A stretch of 64,000 bases of DNA from Pseudoalteromonas rubra (GTDB lineage: Bacteria > Pseudomonadota > Gammaproteobacteria > Enterobacterales > Alteromonadaceae), in assembly GCF_001482385.1 (NCBI RefSeq), contig NZ_CP013613.1, positions 5,869-69,868 on the forward strand. Direction: 5' to 3'. Below are positions 1 through 8,932 of the stretch, piece after piece; positions within the stretch are counted from its first letter, which is position 1; each line of letters starts with the position of its first letter. The notes beneath the pieces were generated by a model. The model was not told where the DNA came from and did not search any database. It worked only from the letters and a program-made list of their open reading frames with translations. The position numbers and the translations under genes were made by a program.

Positions 1-2
1 AG

Positions 3-3000
3 TCGGTGCGCCTGCAAGGCGGTCCGGCCCGGGAAGATATTTATTTGTCCACCCGTCAGCTCAGCAGCAATACTTATGCACTGGCCTATCCGGTGATGTT
101 TCCCAGCATGAGTGTGGGAGAGGGCTATACGCTGACGGTGACCGCCGCGGATGAGCAAGGCAATGCACGCACTGAAACGCTGAGCTTTGACTATCAGCCC
201 CGTCAGGTTGCCATGCTCAATGACGATGCCCAGTTACGCCTGCCGAACATTAACCGTACCATACTGCGGCTGAACGGGTTAAACCCGATTTACTCCGATG
301 TGGTTAAGCTGGGGGATGGCAGCAAAGTGCACGGGACCTATCCGATTTACGTGACCGTGCGCAGTGACGCCCAGGGCAGTGTGGTGGTCGAAGGCACCGA
401 AGTGGCGCCGGGTCAGACGGTCACGATCACCAACGCGTATAACTTTGATGCCCATGACAATCGTTATGACTTGTCATTGCATCCGGCCGATCCGACTATC
501 AGAACGCAGGGCAGTTTGCTGATCGGCTCAACCGCACCGAACGCGCCGATTTTGGTGACTGGTTATGACTTTGTTGAGCTGGCGCAGGAGACCAGTTATA
601 ACGCGGAGCCTCTGGCCGTGGTAGAGCGCCTGGCACTCAACATGAAGCTGACCGGCACCAGCAACTTCTGCCGCACTTTGACGACCGATCCCGCCGTGGC
701 TGCGAATTCTGACCCTTATGCAAACCCCAGCTGTCTGGTCCGGTTTGATTCACCACTGGTGAAAACGGCTTTGTCACACAATGGCGATCAGGTGACTCTG
801 AATGGCTATGTGTCATCTTTAAAGACCCAGAGCGTGCGGGCCCGCGTGTACACGTATGGCTATCGGGGAGAGCTGATCCAGCTGGCGGATGAATTATATG
901 CCATCACGCCTCGCTCTCCCAATGGTACGCTCCCGACGACCTTACTTAATGCCAAAGCCACCTTGCTGCATGAAATTGAAGCACTGGATGTGAAGGCCGC
1001 ATTTGAGGCATTTAAAGGGTGCCAACTGACCGATATCCGTGAGCAGGCGATCGAGTTCGCTTTTGACAATACCCCGGATGACATACTGCCGCGTTGTCTG
1101 GTTGAGTGGCAGTCGTTTCCTGACGGGATCGTTGCCTTGCCCGGCACCGAGTCTCTGGGTGGCTATGCTCAGACGCTCGGCGACAGTGAAATTCGCTGGA
1201 CCATCTCGATTTTTCACAATGGCAGCGATCCGATCACCCTGGCACAGGGCCAGCATGCCCTGTCAGTCATTGCGCCCACTGCGCCACACTTACAGAGCAC
1301 ACAGTTGCGCCTGAGCAATGGCACCATGACGCAGGGAGAGAGTCATTTTGTGCGTGATAGCCGTGCTGAGACGTCGGCTTTGTTATTTAGCGTAGCCGTC
1401 AGGGACTATCCACAGCGGATTGTGATTGGCGATCTCGGCTGTGTGGTCCCGGCTGGCCAGAGCGAATGTCAGGTGCCACTGAAAGTGGGCCCGCTTGGTG
1501 ATAAGCAAACTGAGATCCAGGGACGTATGGCGCTGCCCATCGACATTGATGCCACCCGACCTTATTTTGCCCCTCGTGATCAGGGTCATTTTGAACATGA
1601 CATTGTCTGGGATTATACGCCCCCTAAGATTGACAGTGTCCACATCAATAATGCCCAGGATGGCAGAGAGCTGGTTGCGACCGTGGCACATGAACAGCTG
1701 ACGCTGACGCAGGATCAGGTCGCGGTGGTGGTTTACTCGCCGTTTGCGCAGACGCTCACTGACAATACCTGGCGGCTTTTGGATCCCACTTTGACCTTCC
1801 TGGTGGATGACGCTATCGAGTTCGAGCAGGCCGTTAAAATTGATGACAATGTGTTCTTTTTTGACCATGAGAAGCGGGACTTGGATGTCAACAACACCAC
1901 TGCACCGCTGAGTATTAGGGTAATAGGGAATTATCTGGTCTATCTGTATAGCTTTCATTCGCTGCCCGATGGTGCTTTTCGCTTTGCAATGAATGTGCGA
2001 GATCATTACACCAACGGGGCCGACTATGAGCATGAGACCTTTCTGATGCAGCGTACAGTCCCGCAGATCCAGCTGAGCTTTTTACGCGACCGGCTGAGAA
2101 AAAATGTCGATGGGATTTATTTTCTGGATGACTTTGGCGCGGTGACCAACCCCGGCTGGGATACACAGAATGAAATTTATGAGGCCACGTTTGGCGGTAT
2201 CGCACTGACACTGACCGACGATTTGAACGAGCCCCGGGAAAACGTGAAATTTTTTGCCGGTGACGTGAGTGCGCTGACGCCAGGACAGAGCTATCCCCTG
2301 ATTGTTAAAGCCAGGGACACCGCCGGTAATATCATGGTGCTGAGCGAAGACATGACCTATGCGCCGTCGAGTTTCAATATTAAAACTAGCACCGGCAGCA
2401 ATGTATTGTATGAAAAGTCTCAGCGTGGCACAGCGTATATTTCACAACGCTTGTATCAATGTAATTTTGCCGGCTCGCGCGAGCTTGCGGTGTCGCTCAG
2501 TCGTCCTGCCCGCAAGGGATGTTATGTGGCCATCGATCATATGCCCGATGGTATGGACAGTGTGTTTCAGGGCTGGGCAGTGACGGTCACCGGCTCGGTA
2601 CTCTCTAAAGAGGACAATGAAATCACCTACAGTGTGTATGTGGTGGATCAGGATGGCGATGAGGTCCGTGTTAAAACGGATTCGCTGGCGTGGGATGTGA
2701 AACCGACCGAAGCGATGACACTGACACTGAATCCGATGGTTAAGCTGGCAGACAATGTCATTGGGGTGACGCCAGAGGCACCGGTGTTGTCGCGCTATAC
2801 CATTGAAGACGTGTCCGGTGAAGTGAATATGTCAATCTTCAGGGGGGAGCTGCACAGTGAGGAGTTTATCAGCCAACGCAGTCATAAACCCATTTATGAT
2901 CTCTTTGGGGTGATCCGTGACGATGATGTCACATCGCGCACGGTCTTCGATCGCTACCAACTCAAAGTTGGGGCAACCTACAACCTGGCACCGGACATTG

Positions 3001-5051
3001 GCGTGCACGACACCCGGGATGTGATAGTACTGCCGTCACGCCGTACGGCGCTGAACCTGAGTATGGATAATGGCACTGAGTTGCTCAGTACGGACAGCAG
3101 CACGGTGACGGCACATATGGGGTTGTGGTCCTGGAAAGACAAACAAAGTCAGTATGATCCCCGTACTATGGGGGAGTGGGACATTTACATTGCGTATAAA
3201 TCGAATACCAATGACGAAGTGATCCTGACCGATACAAAGATGAGCGATGGGGACGGACGTGCGCAGTTTACCGTGGAAATGGCAGATCTGTTCCGTAAAA
3301 GCAGCTCGTTTTATGCCGTTGCCAAAGTGCGTTCACCCCATGCTGAGTACAGTCATACACTCAAGTCTACCCCTTTGTTTGTACGCTTATTGCTCGGCAC
3401 CGGGGTTGAGGGCAAACTCAGTAGTAACATGGTCAGTGGTAAAGCCCCGTTTACCACCCTGATCCGGTACGAATACGACTCACTGGAAGATATGGTGGCA
3501 GGGAATGATATGCGCTGGGAGGTCTCGGAGGACCAGCAAAGTTGGCGTGAACTGACGCAGTTCAGTGGTCGCTCTGCCATTCCTTATCTGATGAGCGAGG
3601 TGGGAGACAAGTACATTCGGGCCATCGTGACCAATAAAAATACCCAGGAGAGCAGTACCTCAGATACGCTGCGGATCAGCGCGTATAACAAAGCCAACCT
3701 GTCCATCAAGGGGCCAGCGCAGGTCTATGCCGGGCAGAATGTGATGCTCAGCATGTATAACTATGTGGACGTGCTGAATGCCCATGATGGTGTCGCTATG
3801 TGGTCAGAAGACGGTGGTGCAAACTGGTATGAGGGGTCGACGCAGCAGCGTTTTGTGGCCACGGAAGAAACCAAGCTCATCATGGGTAAGTTTAAATATG
3901 CTTCGACCACCGACGGCGCCGGGAAAGCGGCGTGGTCACAGGCGCGTTATTATCTGCGTCCGGTGGCACCTCGCCCGGTCATGGCACAGATCCGCGCGCC
4001 ACACTTAATTGAGATAGGCGAGCCCATCACGGTCACCGGGCAGGTAATGAACGCCAATGGGGGGGTTGATCTGCCCATTCGCTATGAGTGGCACCTGCCT
4101 GACGGCAGTGTTCGTACCGATGCGTCATTTGAGTATACGCCAGGCAGCGATTACCTGGATGAGCGTAATCGTCTTAAACTGAAACTCCTGGCCTGGGTAG
4201 ACGGCTATCGCAATGCAACACAAAGTGAAGCCCTGCGCTTTTTGGAGACCTGGACCTATCGTTTTCCCGAAACCAGTATTTCGGTACGCAGCACCGTATT
4301 GGTGGCACCGGCGACCGTAACCGGGATGATCCAGCAACAGCGCAGTTTTATGCCGGGGATCCAATATCACTACCAGTGGCATGAAACGCCGCAGATAGAG
4401 GTGGCACGGCCAAACAGCATCGCGTCACAGATTGTGATCAAAACGCCGGGTGTGCATGAACTGCGGGCCACGATAGTGGATAGCCGGGGCAAAGCCAAGG
4501 AAGTGAGCCAGTTTGTGGATGTGCTGGAGCCTAGCCCGATCACGGGGGAAATGATGACTTACGCATCAAATCGGTATCAACGGGCGCCACTGGGTATCGT
4601 GGCACGGGCCAAAACCAGCGGCGGCCACCCGCAGGACTTTATGGTTGACTATCAGTGGTATCTGAACGGCGAAAAAGTGACCGTGTTGCAGCCACGCAGC
4701 CCCATGCATCGCTTTGAGATAGAGACTGCCGGTGACTATGAGATCCGGGTTGAGGCAACCAGTCAGTTTGGTCAACAGGTCGCGTTTACTGAGCAAGTCA
4801 CCATCCACCCCAACAAAGTACCTCAGTGTGAGAGCGTTACAGATAAAATGAAGCTGGCTATGCGGGTGACAGCACGCTGTACGGATGAGGATGGCTTTAT
4901 CACGGCCTATGACTGGTGGTTTAACGGTGAGTACATCGGTCGGGGCGCGCCTTCGACACAACTGAGCCTGGAAACCTACCCGAACGCCCTGGTTGAATAT
5001 GAAGCGATAGATGATGCCGGTGGGCGCACCCGGGGCCGTTTTTCCTGGTGA
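3..5051 (+). CDS. Giant Ig/PKD-like repeat surface protein, C-terminal part (5' end outside window)
   Basis: The reading frame is open to the left window edge, so at least 1,681 residues are the C-terminal part of a larger protein. It is rich in beta-strand-like segments of about 90-110 residues typical of bacterial Ig-like, cadherin-like or PKD modules. Late segments have the PKD-type pattern YQWYLNGE and YDWWFNGE near the end. Cysteines are few and occur in pairs, as expected for an exported protein. No membrane anchor or sortase signal is seen at the C-terminus. A role in adhesion or surface display is inferred from repeat architecture only. It ends just before a strong GC hairpin and faces a small membrane-protein gene. 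The exact repeat family is not resolved. Confidence 0.6.
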   Translation, partial: SVRLQGGPAREDIYLSTRQLSSNTYALAYPVMFPSMSVGEGYTLTVTAADEQGNARTETLSFDYQPRQVAMLNDDAQLRLPNINRTILRLNGLNPIYSDVVKLGDGSKVHGTYPIYVTVRSDAQGSVVVEGTEVAPGQTVTITNAYNFDAHDNRYDLSLHPADPTIRTQGSLLIGSTAPNAPILVTGYDFVELAQETSYNAEPLAVVERLALNMKLTGTSNFCRTLTTDPAVAANSDPYANPSCLVRFDSPLVKTALSHNGDQVTLNGYVSSLKTQSVRARVYTYGYRGELIQLADELYAITPRSPNGTLPTTLLNAKATLLHEIEALDVKAAFEAFKGCQLTDIREQAIEFAFDNTPDDILPRCLVEWQSFPDGIVALPGTESLGGYAQTLGDSEIRWTISIFHNGSDPITLAQGQHALSVIAPTAPHLQSTQLRLSNGTMTQGESHFVRDSRAETSALLFSVAVRDYPQRIVIGDLGCVVPAGQSECQVPLKVGPLGDKQTEIQGRMALPIDIDATRPYFAPRDQGHFEHDIVWDYTPPKIDSVHINNAQDGRELVATVAHEQLTLTQDQVAVVVYSPFAQTLTDNTWRLLDPTLTFLVDDAIEFEQAVKIDDNVFFFDHEKRDLDVNNTTAPLSIRVIGNYLVYLYSFHSLPDGAFRFAMNVRDHYTNGADYEHETFLMQRTVPQIQLSFLRDRLRKNVDGIYFLDDFGAVTNPGWDTQNEIYEATFGGIALTLTDDLNEPRENVKFFAGDVSALTPGQSYPLIVKARDTAGNIMVLSEDMTYAPSSFNIKTSTGSNVLYEKSQRGTAYISQRLYQCNFAGSRELAVSLSRPARKGCYVAIDHMPDGMDSVFQGWAVTVTGSVLSKEDNEITYSVYVVDQDGDEVRVKTDSLAWDVKPTEAMTLTLNPMVKLADNVIGVTPEAPVLSRYTIEDVSGEVNMSIFRGELHSEEFISQRSHKPIYDLFGVIRDDDVTSRTVFDRYQLKVGATYNLAPDIGVHDTRDVIVLPSRRTALNLSMDNGTELLSTDSSTVTAHMGLWSWKDKQSQYDPRTMGEWDIYIAYKSNTNDEVILTDTKMSDGDGRAQFTVEMADLFRKSSSFYAVAKVRSPHAEYSHTLKSTPLFVRLLLGTGVEGKLSSNMVSGKAPFTTLIRYEYDSLEDMVAGNDMRWEVSEDQQSWRELTQFSGRSAIPYLMSEVGDKYIRAIVTNKNTQESSTSDTLRISAYNKANLSIKGPAQVYAGQNVMLSMYNYVDVLNAHDGVAMWSEDGGANWYEGSTQQRFVATEETKLIMGKFKYASTTDGAGKAAWSQARYYLRPVAPRPVMAQIRAPHLIEIGEPITVTGQVMNANGGVDLPIRYEWHLPDGSVRTDASFEYTPGSDYLDERNRLKLKLLAWVDGYRNATQSEALRFLETWTYRFPETSISVRSTVLVAPATVTGMIQQQRSFMPGIQYHYQWHETPQIEVARPNSIASQIVIKTPGVHELRATIVDSRGKAKEVSQFVDVLEPSPITGEMMTYASNRYQRAPLGIVARAKTSGGHPQDFMVDYQWYLNGEKVTVLQPRSPMHRFEIETAGDYEIRVEATSQFGQQVAFTEQVTIHPNKVPQCESVTDKMKLAMRVTARCTDEDGFITAYDWWFNGEYIGRGAPSTQLSLETYPNALVEYEAIDDAGGRTRGRFSW

Positions 5052-5064
5052 TGTGCGGATCAGT

Positions 5065-5085
5065 CCGGGGGCCTTCGGCCCCCGG
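5065..5085. terminator. GC-rich hairpin between convergent genes
   Basis: A perfect inverted repeat with 9-bp arms CCGGGGGCC / GGCCCCCGG and a TTC loop lies 13 bp after the stop of the giant surface protein and just before the end of the opposing small gene. There is no clear T-run on either side, so it is a probable bidirectional transcript end rather than a classical intrinsic terminator. Confidence 0.5.
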
Positions 5086-5093
5086 TACCTGAC

Positions 5094-5420
5094 TCAGTGC
5101 AGAGCCGATTTTTTTCTCAGCGGCCACAGCACAATGTCTTTCCAGACGTTGAGTAACACGCGGGGGAGCTGCTCTGTCTGTGCTAACGTATCGCGCTGGA
5201 TAGGGGTCGAAAAGGTACCAAAAAACAGATAGATCATCGCCAGCCAGTAGAGGTGGTTGCCATACTCGGCACTGAGCAACCAGAACAGATCACCGCCGAG
5301 GAAAAGCAGCAGCAGCGGGCCACCGACACACAATAACCAGCGGAATAACAAGGGGACGGGGAAGGTGAACCGGGATGAAGACGGAGCAGGGGAAGAGGTC
5401 GTTTCCTTAGGTTTTTTCAC
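5094..5420 (-). CDS. Small inner-membrane protein, unknown function
   Basis: 108 residues from a GTG start with an AAGGAAA ribosome site a few bases upstream. A basic, Ser/Pro-rich N-terminus (MKKPKETTSS) is followed by two hydrophobic stretches (about residues 24-50 and 56-70) and a basic C-terminus, suggesting two membrane spans. It is transcribed away from the TrhF-TraW-TraU-TraN operon across a short divergent promoter region, so it may share control with the transfer genes. I recognise no family. An accessory T4SS or entry-exclusion role is possible but unsupported. Confidence 0.55.
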   Translation of the reverse strand: MKKPKETTSSPAPSSSRFTFPVPLLFRWLLCVGGPLLLLFLGGDLFWLLSAEYGNHLYWLAMIYLFFGTFSTPIQRDTLAQTEQLPRVLLNVWKDIVLWPLRKKSALH

Positions 5421-5621
5421 GCGTATTTTCCTTTCAATAAAAACACAACAGGCGTTGTTTTTTGCACTGTCAATCTACACTGACAGAATGAATAAGCTCT
5501 GATTTTAAAGGGTGTATTCATAAAAAAAACAATTACACCGTATGATTTTACCCTGCGTATTTTGTTCGTCAGCGGATGAAATCTTTTACCATTACGCAAT
5601 CAAGTTTAGCCAGGGGCCGGT
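5421..5621. promoter_or_regulatory. Divergent promoter region upstream of the trhF-traW-traU-traN operon
   Basis: About 200 bp of AT-rich DNA separates the minus-strand small membrane gene from the peptidase gene. It contains the string TTTTAAAGGGTGTATTC (about 5506-5522), which resembles TTTTTAGGGT upstream of the pilin promoter near 43.81 kb, and an ATTACACCG half-site (about 5533) that also occurs inside the palindrome at 34545-34560. Either could bind a shared activator; this is inference from similarity alone. Confidence 0.35.
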
Positions 5622-6122
5622 ATGCCTGTTCGCTACATCATTTTTATGAGCCTCTTTTGTCTGTCGTTTATCGGCTATCTGTTTGCCCGATATATCATTG
5701 CCTATCCGGCCGGGCAAAGTGAGTGTCTGCATGCCAGGGTGTTTCTGGTTGATACCTGGGATACCCAGATCCGCGAGGGCGAGCTGGCTTACTTTGTGAT
5801 GGACGTAGAGAATCCGTTTTTCCCTACCGGTTTGCGTTGGGTAAAAAAAGTCGCGGCGCTGCCTGGCAGTCAGGTGAGTGTGACACCGGGCCAGGTTGCG
5901 GTGAATACCACCACCCGCTATGCCATTGATATGCGTCCTATGCTCAATGCCCTGGCCGGCACAGACCAGGATATGGGGACTGAGTCCGCATATACCCGGG
6001 ACTTTGTGCTGCAAGAGGATGAAGTGTTTATGCTTGGCGAAACCATCAACAGCTATGACAGCCGCTTCTGGGGGCCATTGAAGGTACAACAAATAAAAGG
6101 GAAAGCTTATGCCATTTTTTAA
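5622..6122 (+). CDS. trhF: TrhF-like S26 signal peptidase of the transfer system
   Basis: 166 residues with an N-terminal membrane anchor (about residues 6-30), then a periplasmic S26-type domain. Visible motifs are RWVKKVAALPG (the general-base lysine box) and GETINSYDSRFWGPL (the family GDnxxxSxDSRxWG box). The nucleophile region is the unusual AGQSECLHARVFLVD, whose single Ser is the best catalytic candidate. SXT and IncC-type transfer clusters carry such a peptidase (TrhF) next to TraW, which matches here: its last bases overlap the start of traW. It probably processes the pilin or another T4SS precursor. Confidence is high in the family, moderate in the name. Confidence 0.8.
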   Translation: MPVRYIIFMSLFCLSFIGYLFARYIIAYPAGQSECLHARVFLVDTWDTQIREGELAYFVMDVENPFFPTGLRWVKKVAALPGSQVSVTPGQVAVNTTTRYAIDMRPMLNALAGTDQDMGTESAYTRDFVLQEDEVFMLGETINSYDSRFWGPLKVQQIKGKAYAIF

Positions 6123-7521
6123 TCGCGTCTGGTGGTGTCTGTCATTGCTGTGCAGTGCGTCGCTCAGTGCCGAGCCTGCCCAGAACTCGCCCCCGGTCGA
6201 CACCCAGCCCCCGCCAGCAGTGCAGCGCTCAGTGGTCGACATTCCTGCGCATCTGGAAGAGACGGTGCGCAAGGCGATGGCGGGGCAGGGGGAGTTTGCC
6301 ATGCCGGGTTCTAACGCCTTGCTGAACAAGCTGACGCCGGCGCAACGGGAGAGTCTGATGCAGATGGCGAAGCAAGCCAAAGCACGGCAACAGGCGTTGC
6401 TGGAGTCGGGGACGCTGTCGCACTTTCAAAGCGATTATCTGACTCAGCAGGTAAAGCGTCATCAACAGGCGGCGCAGATGATCTCAACCCACTCGGTGAG
6501 CAAACTGGATCGGGTCCTGACTGAGCATGCAGGCATGAGCGAAGAGCAGGTACGAGGGTTTGCCGCCAATGCTGAGCAAGCCGGGGCGCCACAGTCGCGC
6601 CAGGATGAGCCGCATGAAAAGGCCATGTTTATGTCTTTTTCTATGCCACGGGCCGAGATCCGCCATCTGATCCAGGTGGCCGCCGAAGCCGGCGCTGAAG
6701 TCTATCTGAATGGATTGCACCCTGAGCATACCCAGATCAATGAAACCATGCTGATGCTGCGCGACCTGGCAAAGGGGATCGACAATCCACCGATGATCCG
6801 CTTTAACCCGACGGCGTTTAAAAAGTACGCCGTCAACTCAGTGCCGACGATTTTGTACCGGGAATTTGATCGCCACATCCTGGCTGCCGGAGTGACCAGC
6901 CTGACCTGGCTCGAGCAGGAGTTCCGACATCAAGACCAGAGTGTAGATTATGGTGTCACCGGCCCGATCAGTCCGGTCGTTGAGCGTAGCATAATCGAAG
7001 AAATGCAAGCCAGAATGGCGCGCTATGACTGGCAGGCAGCCCGTCAACGCACCATCGACAGTTACTGGGCGCGCCAGACCATGGTCAGCCTGCCTCGTGC
7101 ACAACACACGGAATCCTGGATGATCGATCCAACCGTCAGTGCCAGCAAGGACATTTATACCCCGCGCGGTAAACTGGTTGCTGCTCAGGGGGCGGTGGTG
7201 AATCCACTCAAGGGCCACAGTACCGGGCTTACCACCGTGCTTTTCAATGCCATGGATCCCCGTCAAGTCGAGTTTGTCACTGCGCAGCTCGAGACGCTCG
7301 ACACGGTCGGTCAGCTGATGCTGATCACCTCGCAGATTGATACCAGCAAAGGGTGGGCGCATATGAAAGTGCTCACAGAGCATTTTGGTCAGCAGATCTA
7401 CCTGATGCCACAAGCACTGGCATCGCGGTTTCAGCTCACCGCCTTGCCAGCCATTGTCAGGACCGATCTCGACCGGAGCATGCTGCATGTCACGCAATTC
7501 AGTCTTTCCTCTCAAGAATAA
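6109..7521 (+). CDS. traW: TrbC-TraW fusion, pilus assembly protein
   Basis: 470 residues. After a signal peptide (about residues 1-21) and a charged helical linker, residues about 165-270 carry a TrbC-type thioredoxin-like region (MFMSFSMPRAEIRHLI, then NSVPTILYREF). The second half is TraW-like: SWMIDPTVSASKDIYTPRGK followed by AAQGAVVNPL. In F, TrbC and TraW are separate; in SXT and IncC systems they are fused as here. The product is periplasmic and is needed to assemble the conjugative pilus. It overlaps the upstream peptidase gene by 14 bp and is followed by a 48-codon small gene and traU, suggesting one operon. Confidence 0.88.
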   Translation: MPFFNRVWWCLSLLCSASLSAEPAQNSPPVDTQPPPAVQRSVVDIPAHLEETVRKAMAGQGEFAMPGSNALLNKLTPAQRESLMQMAKQAKARQQALLESGTLSHFQSDYLTQQVKRHQQAAQMISTHSVSKLDRVLTEHAGMSEEQVRGFAANAEQAGAPQSRQDEPHEKAMFMSFSMPRAEIRHLIQVAAEAGAEVYLNGLHPEHTQINETMLMLRDLAKGIDNPPMIRFNPTAFKKYAVNSVPTILYREFDRHILAAGVTSLTWLEQEFRHQDQSVDYGVTGPISPVVERSIIEEMQARMARYDWQAARQRTIDSYWARQTMVSLPRAQHTESWMIDPTVSASKDIYTPRGKLVAAQGAVVNPLKGHSTGLTTVLFNAMDPRQVEFVTAQLETLDTVGQLMLITSQIDTSKGWAHMKVLTEHFGQQIYLMPQALASRFQLTALPAIVRTDLDRSMLHVTQFSLSSQE

Positions 7522-7533
7522 AGGTAACGTACC

Positions 7534-7680
7534 ATGAAGTTGATCCCTTCACTTTTTTTCATCGCTGTGGGTATCTGGGTGACCTATAACCACCCAGATG
7601 TCGCTAAACAGGCGTATTTCTATATCGAAATTGCGGTGGCCTGGGCTGTGCAAATGCTCAATGATTTTAAACGCGCTTAA
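7534..7680 (+). CDS. 48-residue small membrane protein between traW and traU
   Basis: ATG at 7534 gives MKLIPSLFFIAVGIWVTY followed by a second, more amphipathic helix and ends at TAA 7680. The upstream GGTAACGTACC offers a weak ribosome site 12 bp after traW. One hydrophobic span is predicted at residues 4-18. Its position tightly between two transfer genes on the same strand and the absence of other reading frames there make it likely real. No family is recognised. It could be a small T4SS accessory subunit. Confidence 0.6.
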   Translation: MKLIPSLFFIAVGIWVTYNHPDVAKQAYFYIEIAVAWAVQMLNDFKRA

Positions 7681-7770
7681 CGTTTCTCCCGCTCACGCAC
7701 CTGGCAGACATGCGCGCACGCATGACTGCCTGGGTGTACCAACCTGATGTACCGTCAAGGAGTGTCACGC

Positions 7771-8928
7771 ATGTCTCAATTGTTTCGTCTGTTTACCGGC
7801 GCGGTGTTTGCCTGGTGTCTGGGGGTGGCCAGTGTCGAAGCTGCCGAACCCGGCAATGCACTGGGCCGGGAGTCTGCACTGTGTCAGGACGCAAACCTGT
7901 TTACCAATGTGTTCGAGGGGATCTGTTGGGACTGCTTTTTAGACAATCTGTCGTTACTGGGCATCGGGAACCCGCCCGATGGCGCAGCCCCTAAGTCGCC
8001 GGTTTGTGCCTGTGATGATCGGGCCGGCGTCCCTCAGCTTGGCTGGCCACTGGCAATGTGGCAACCACAGCGGGTGGTGGAGGTAACGACCATTCCCTGG
8101 TGCAGTGCCGGGCTGGGTGGGATCCGCTTGCAAGATACGTTCGAGGGTCTGGGATATTCCAATGAGGCACCCAAAAGCGGCTCCCGGGAGACAGGGGGAT
8201 TCTATCAGTACCATTATTATTCTTATCCCATCATGCTGATGTTACAGATGTTTGTGCTGCCTGAGTGCTATTCAGATTACATTGACTTTGATCTCTTGTA
8301 TCTCTCTGAGGTGGACCCCCTGTGGCACAACGACTTACTGGCGTTATTACTGAATCCGGAAGCTGTGATTTTTTCTAACCCCATTGCGATGGCTTATTGC
8401 GCCTATGATTGCGTCCGGGCGACGGCCGATGCGCCGATTGAATCGGCGTTTCCCTGTGCCGGGTGTGATGGCAACCTTTATCCGCTGACCGGTCATGTCA
8501 ACCCGCAACCCGATCAGGTTGCGGCCACCTCTTTGATCTCGCAGCGGGCACTGGCCTCGTTGCATCGTCGCGGGCTGGCAAAGAAAACCATGGGCAAAGT
8601 GGCCCAATGTGAACCGCAATGGGCCCCGATGATGCCGCGCTCTCAGTACCGCTTTTCGATGCTCTATCCGGTGCCTGAAGCCAGTGGCCAGATTGCGCCG
8701 GACTTTATCAGTGGGACCAGAGATGACGGGGAAGTGGCGCAACAAGCGGGCAGTGGTCAGACCATTGAGCCATTTACCCAATGTTGCCATCCGATGGGCA
8801 TGTCCACTGCCCGCTGGTGTGTGCCGGCCGGAGGGCGCAAGCGCCCGGGTAAGGACACCACCTTTATGTATCTGATCTGGAACTATCGCGATTGTTGCGT
8901 GCGCAACGTCCCGGGCACCGGGGATTAA
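7771..8928 (+). CDS. traU: TraU, F-type pilus assembly protein
   Basis: I chose ATG 7771 because AAGGAG at 7757-7762 is well spaced; an upstream in-frame ATG at 7747 lacks such a site. The product of about 385 residues starts with a signal peptide (MSQLFRLFTGAVFAWCLGVA) and is rich in cysteines. Hallmark TraU segments include GICWDCFLDN and CACDDRAGVPQLG near the N-terminus, and QCCHPMGMSTARWCVPAGG near the C-terminus. TraU is a periplasmic protein needed for pilus assembly and DNA transfer in F-type systems and depends on disulfide formation. It is followed after 4 bp by traN. Confidence 0.92.
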   Translation: MSQLFRLFTGAVFAWCLGVASVEAAEPGNALGRESALCQDANLFTNVFEGICWDCFLDNLSLLGIGNPPDGAAPKSPVCACDDRAGVPQLGWPLAMWQPQRVVEVTTIPWCSAGLGGIRLQDTFEGLGYSNEAPKSGSRETGGFYQYHYYSYPIMLMLQMFVLPECYSDYIDFDLLYLSEVDPLWHNDLLALLLNPEAVIFSNPIAMAYCAYDCVRATADAPIESAFPCAGCDGNLYPLTGHVNPQPDQVAATSLISQRALASLHRRGLAKKTMGKVAQCEPQWAPMMPRSQYRFSMLYPVPEASGQIAPDFISGTRDDGEVAQQAGSGQTIEPFTQCCHPMGMSTARWCVPAGGRKRPGKDTTFMYLIWNYRDCCVRNVPGTGD

Positions 8929-8932
8929 GCTG

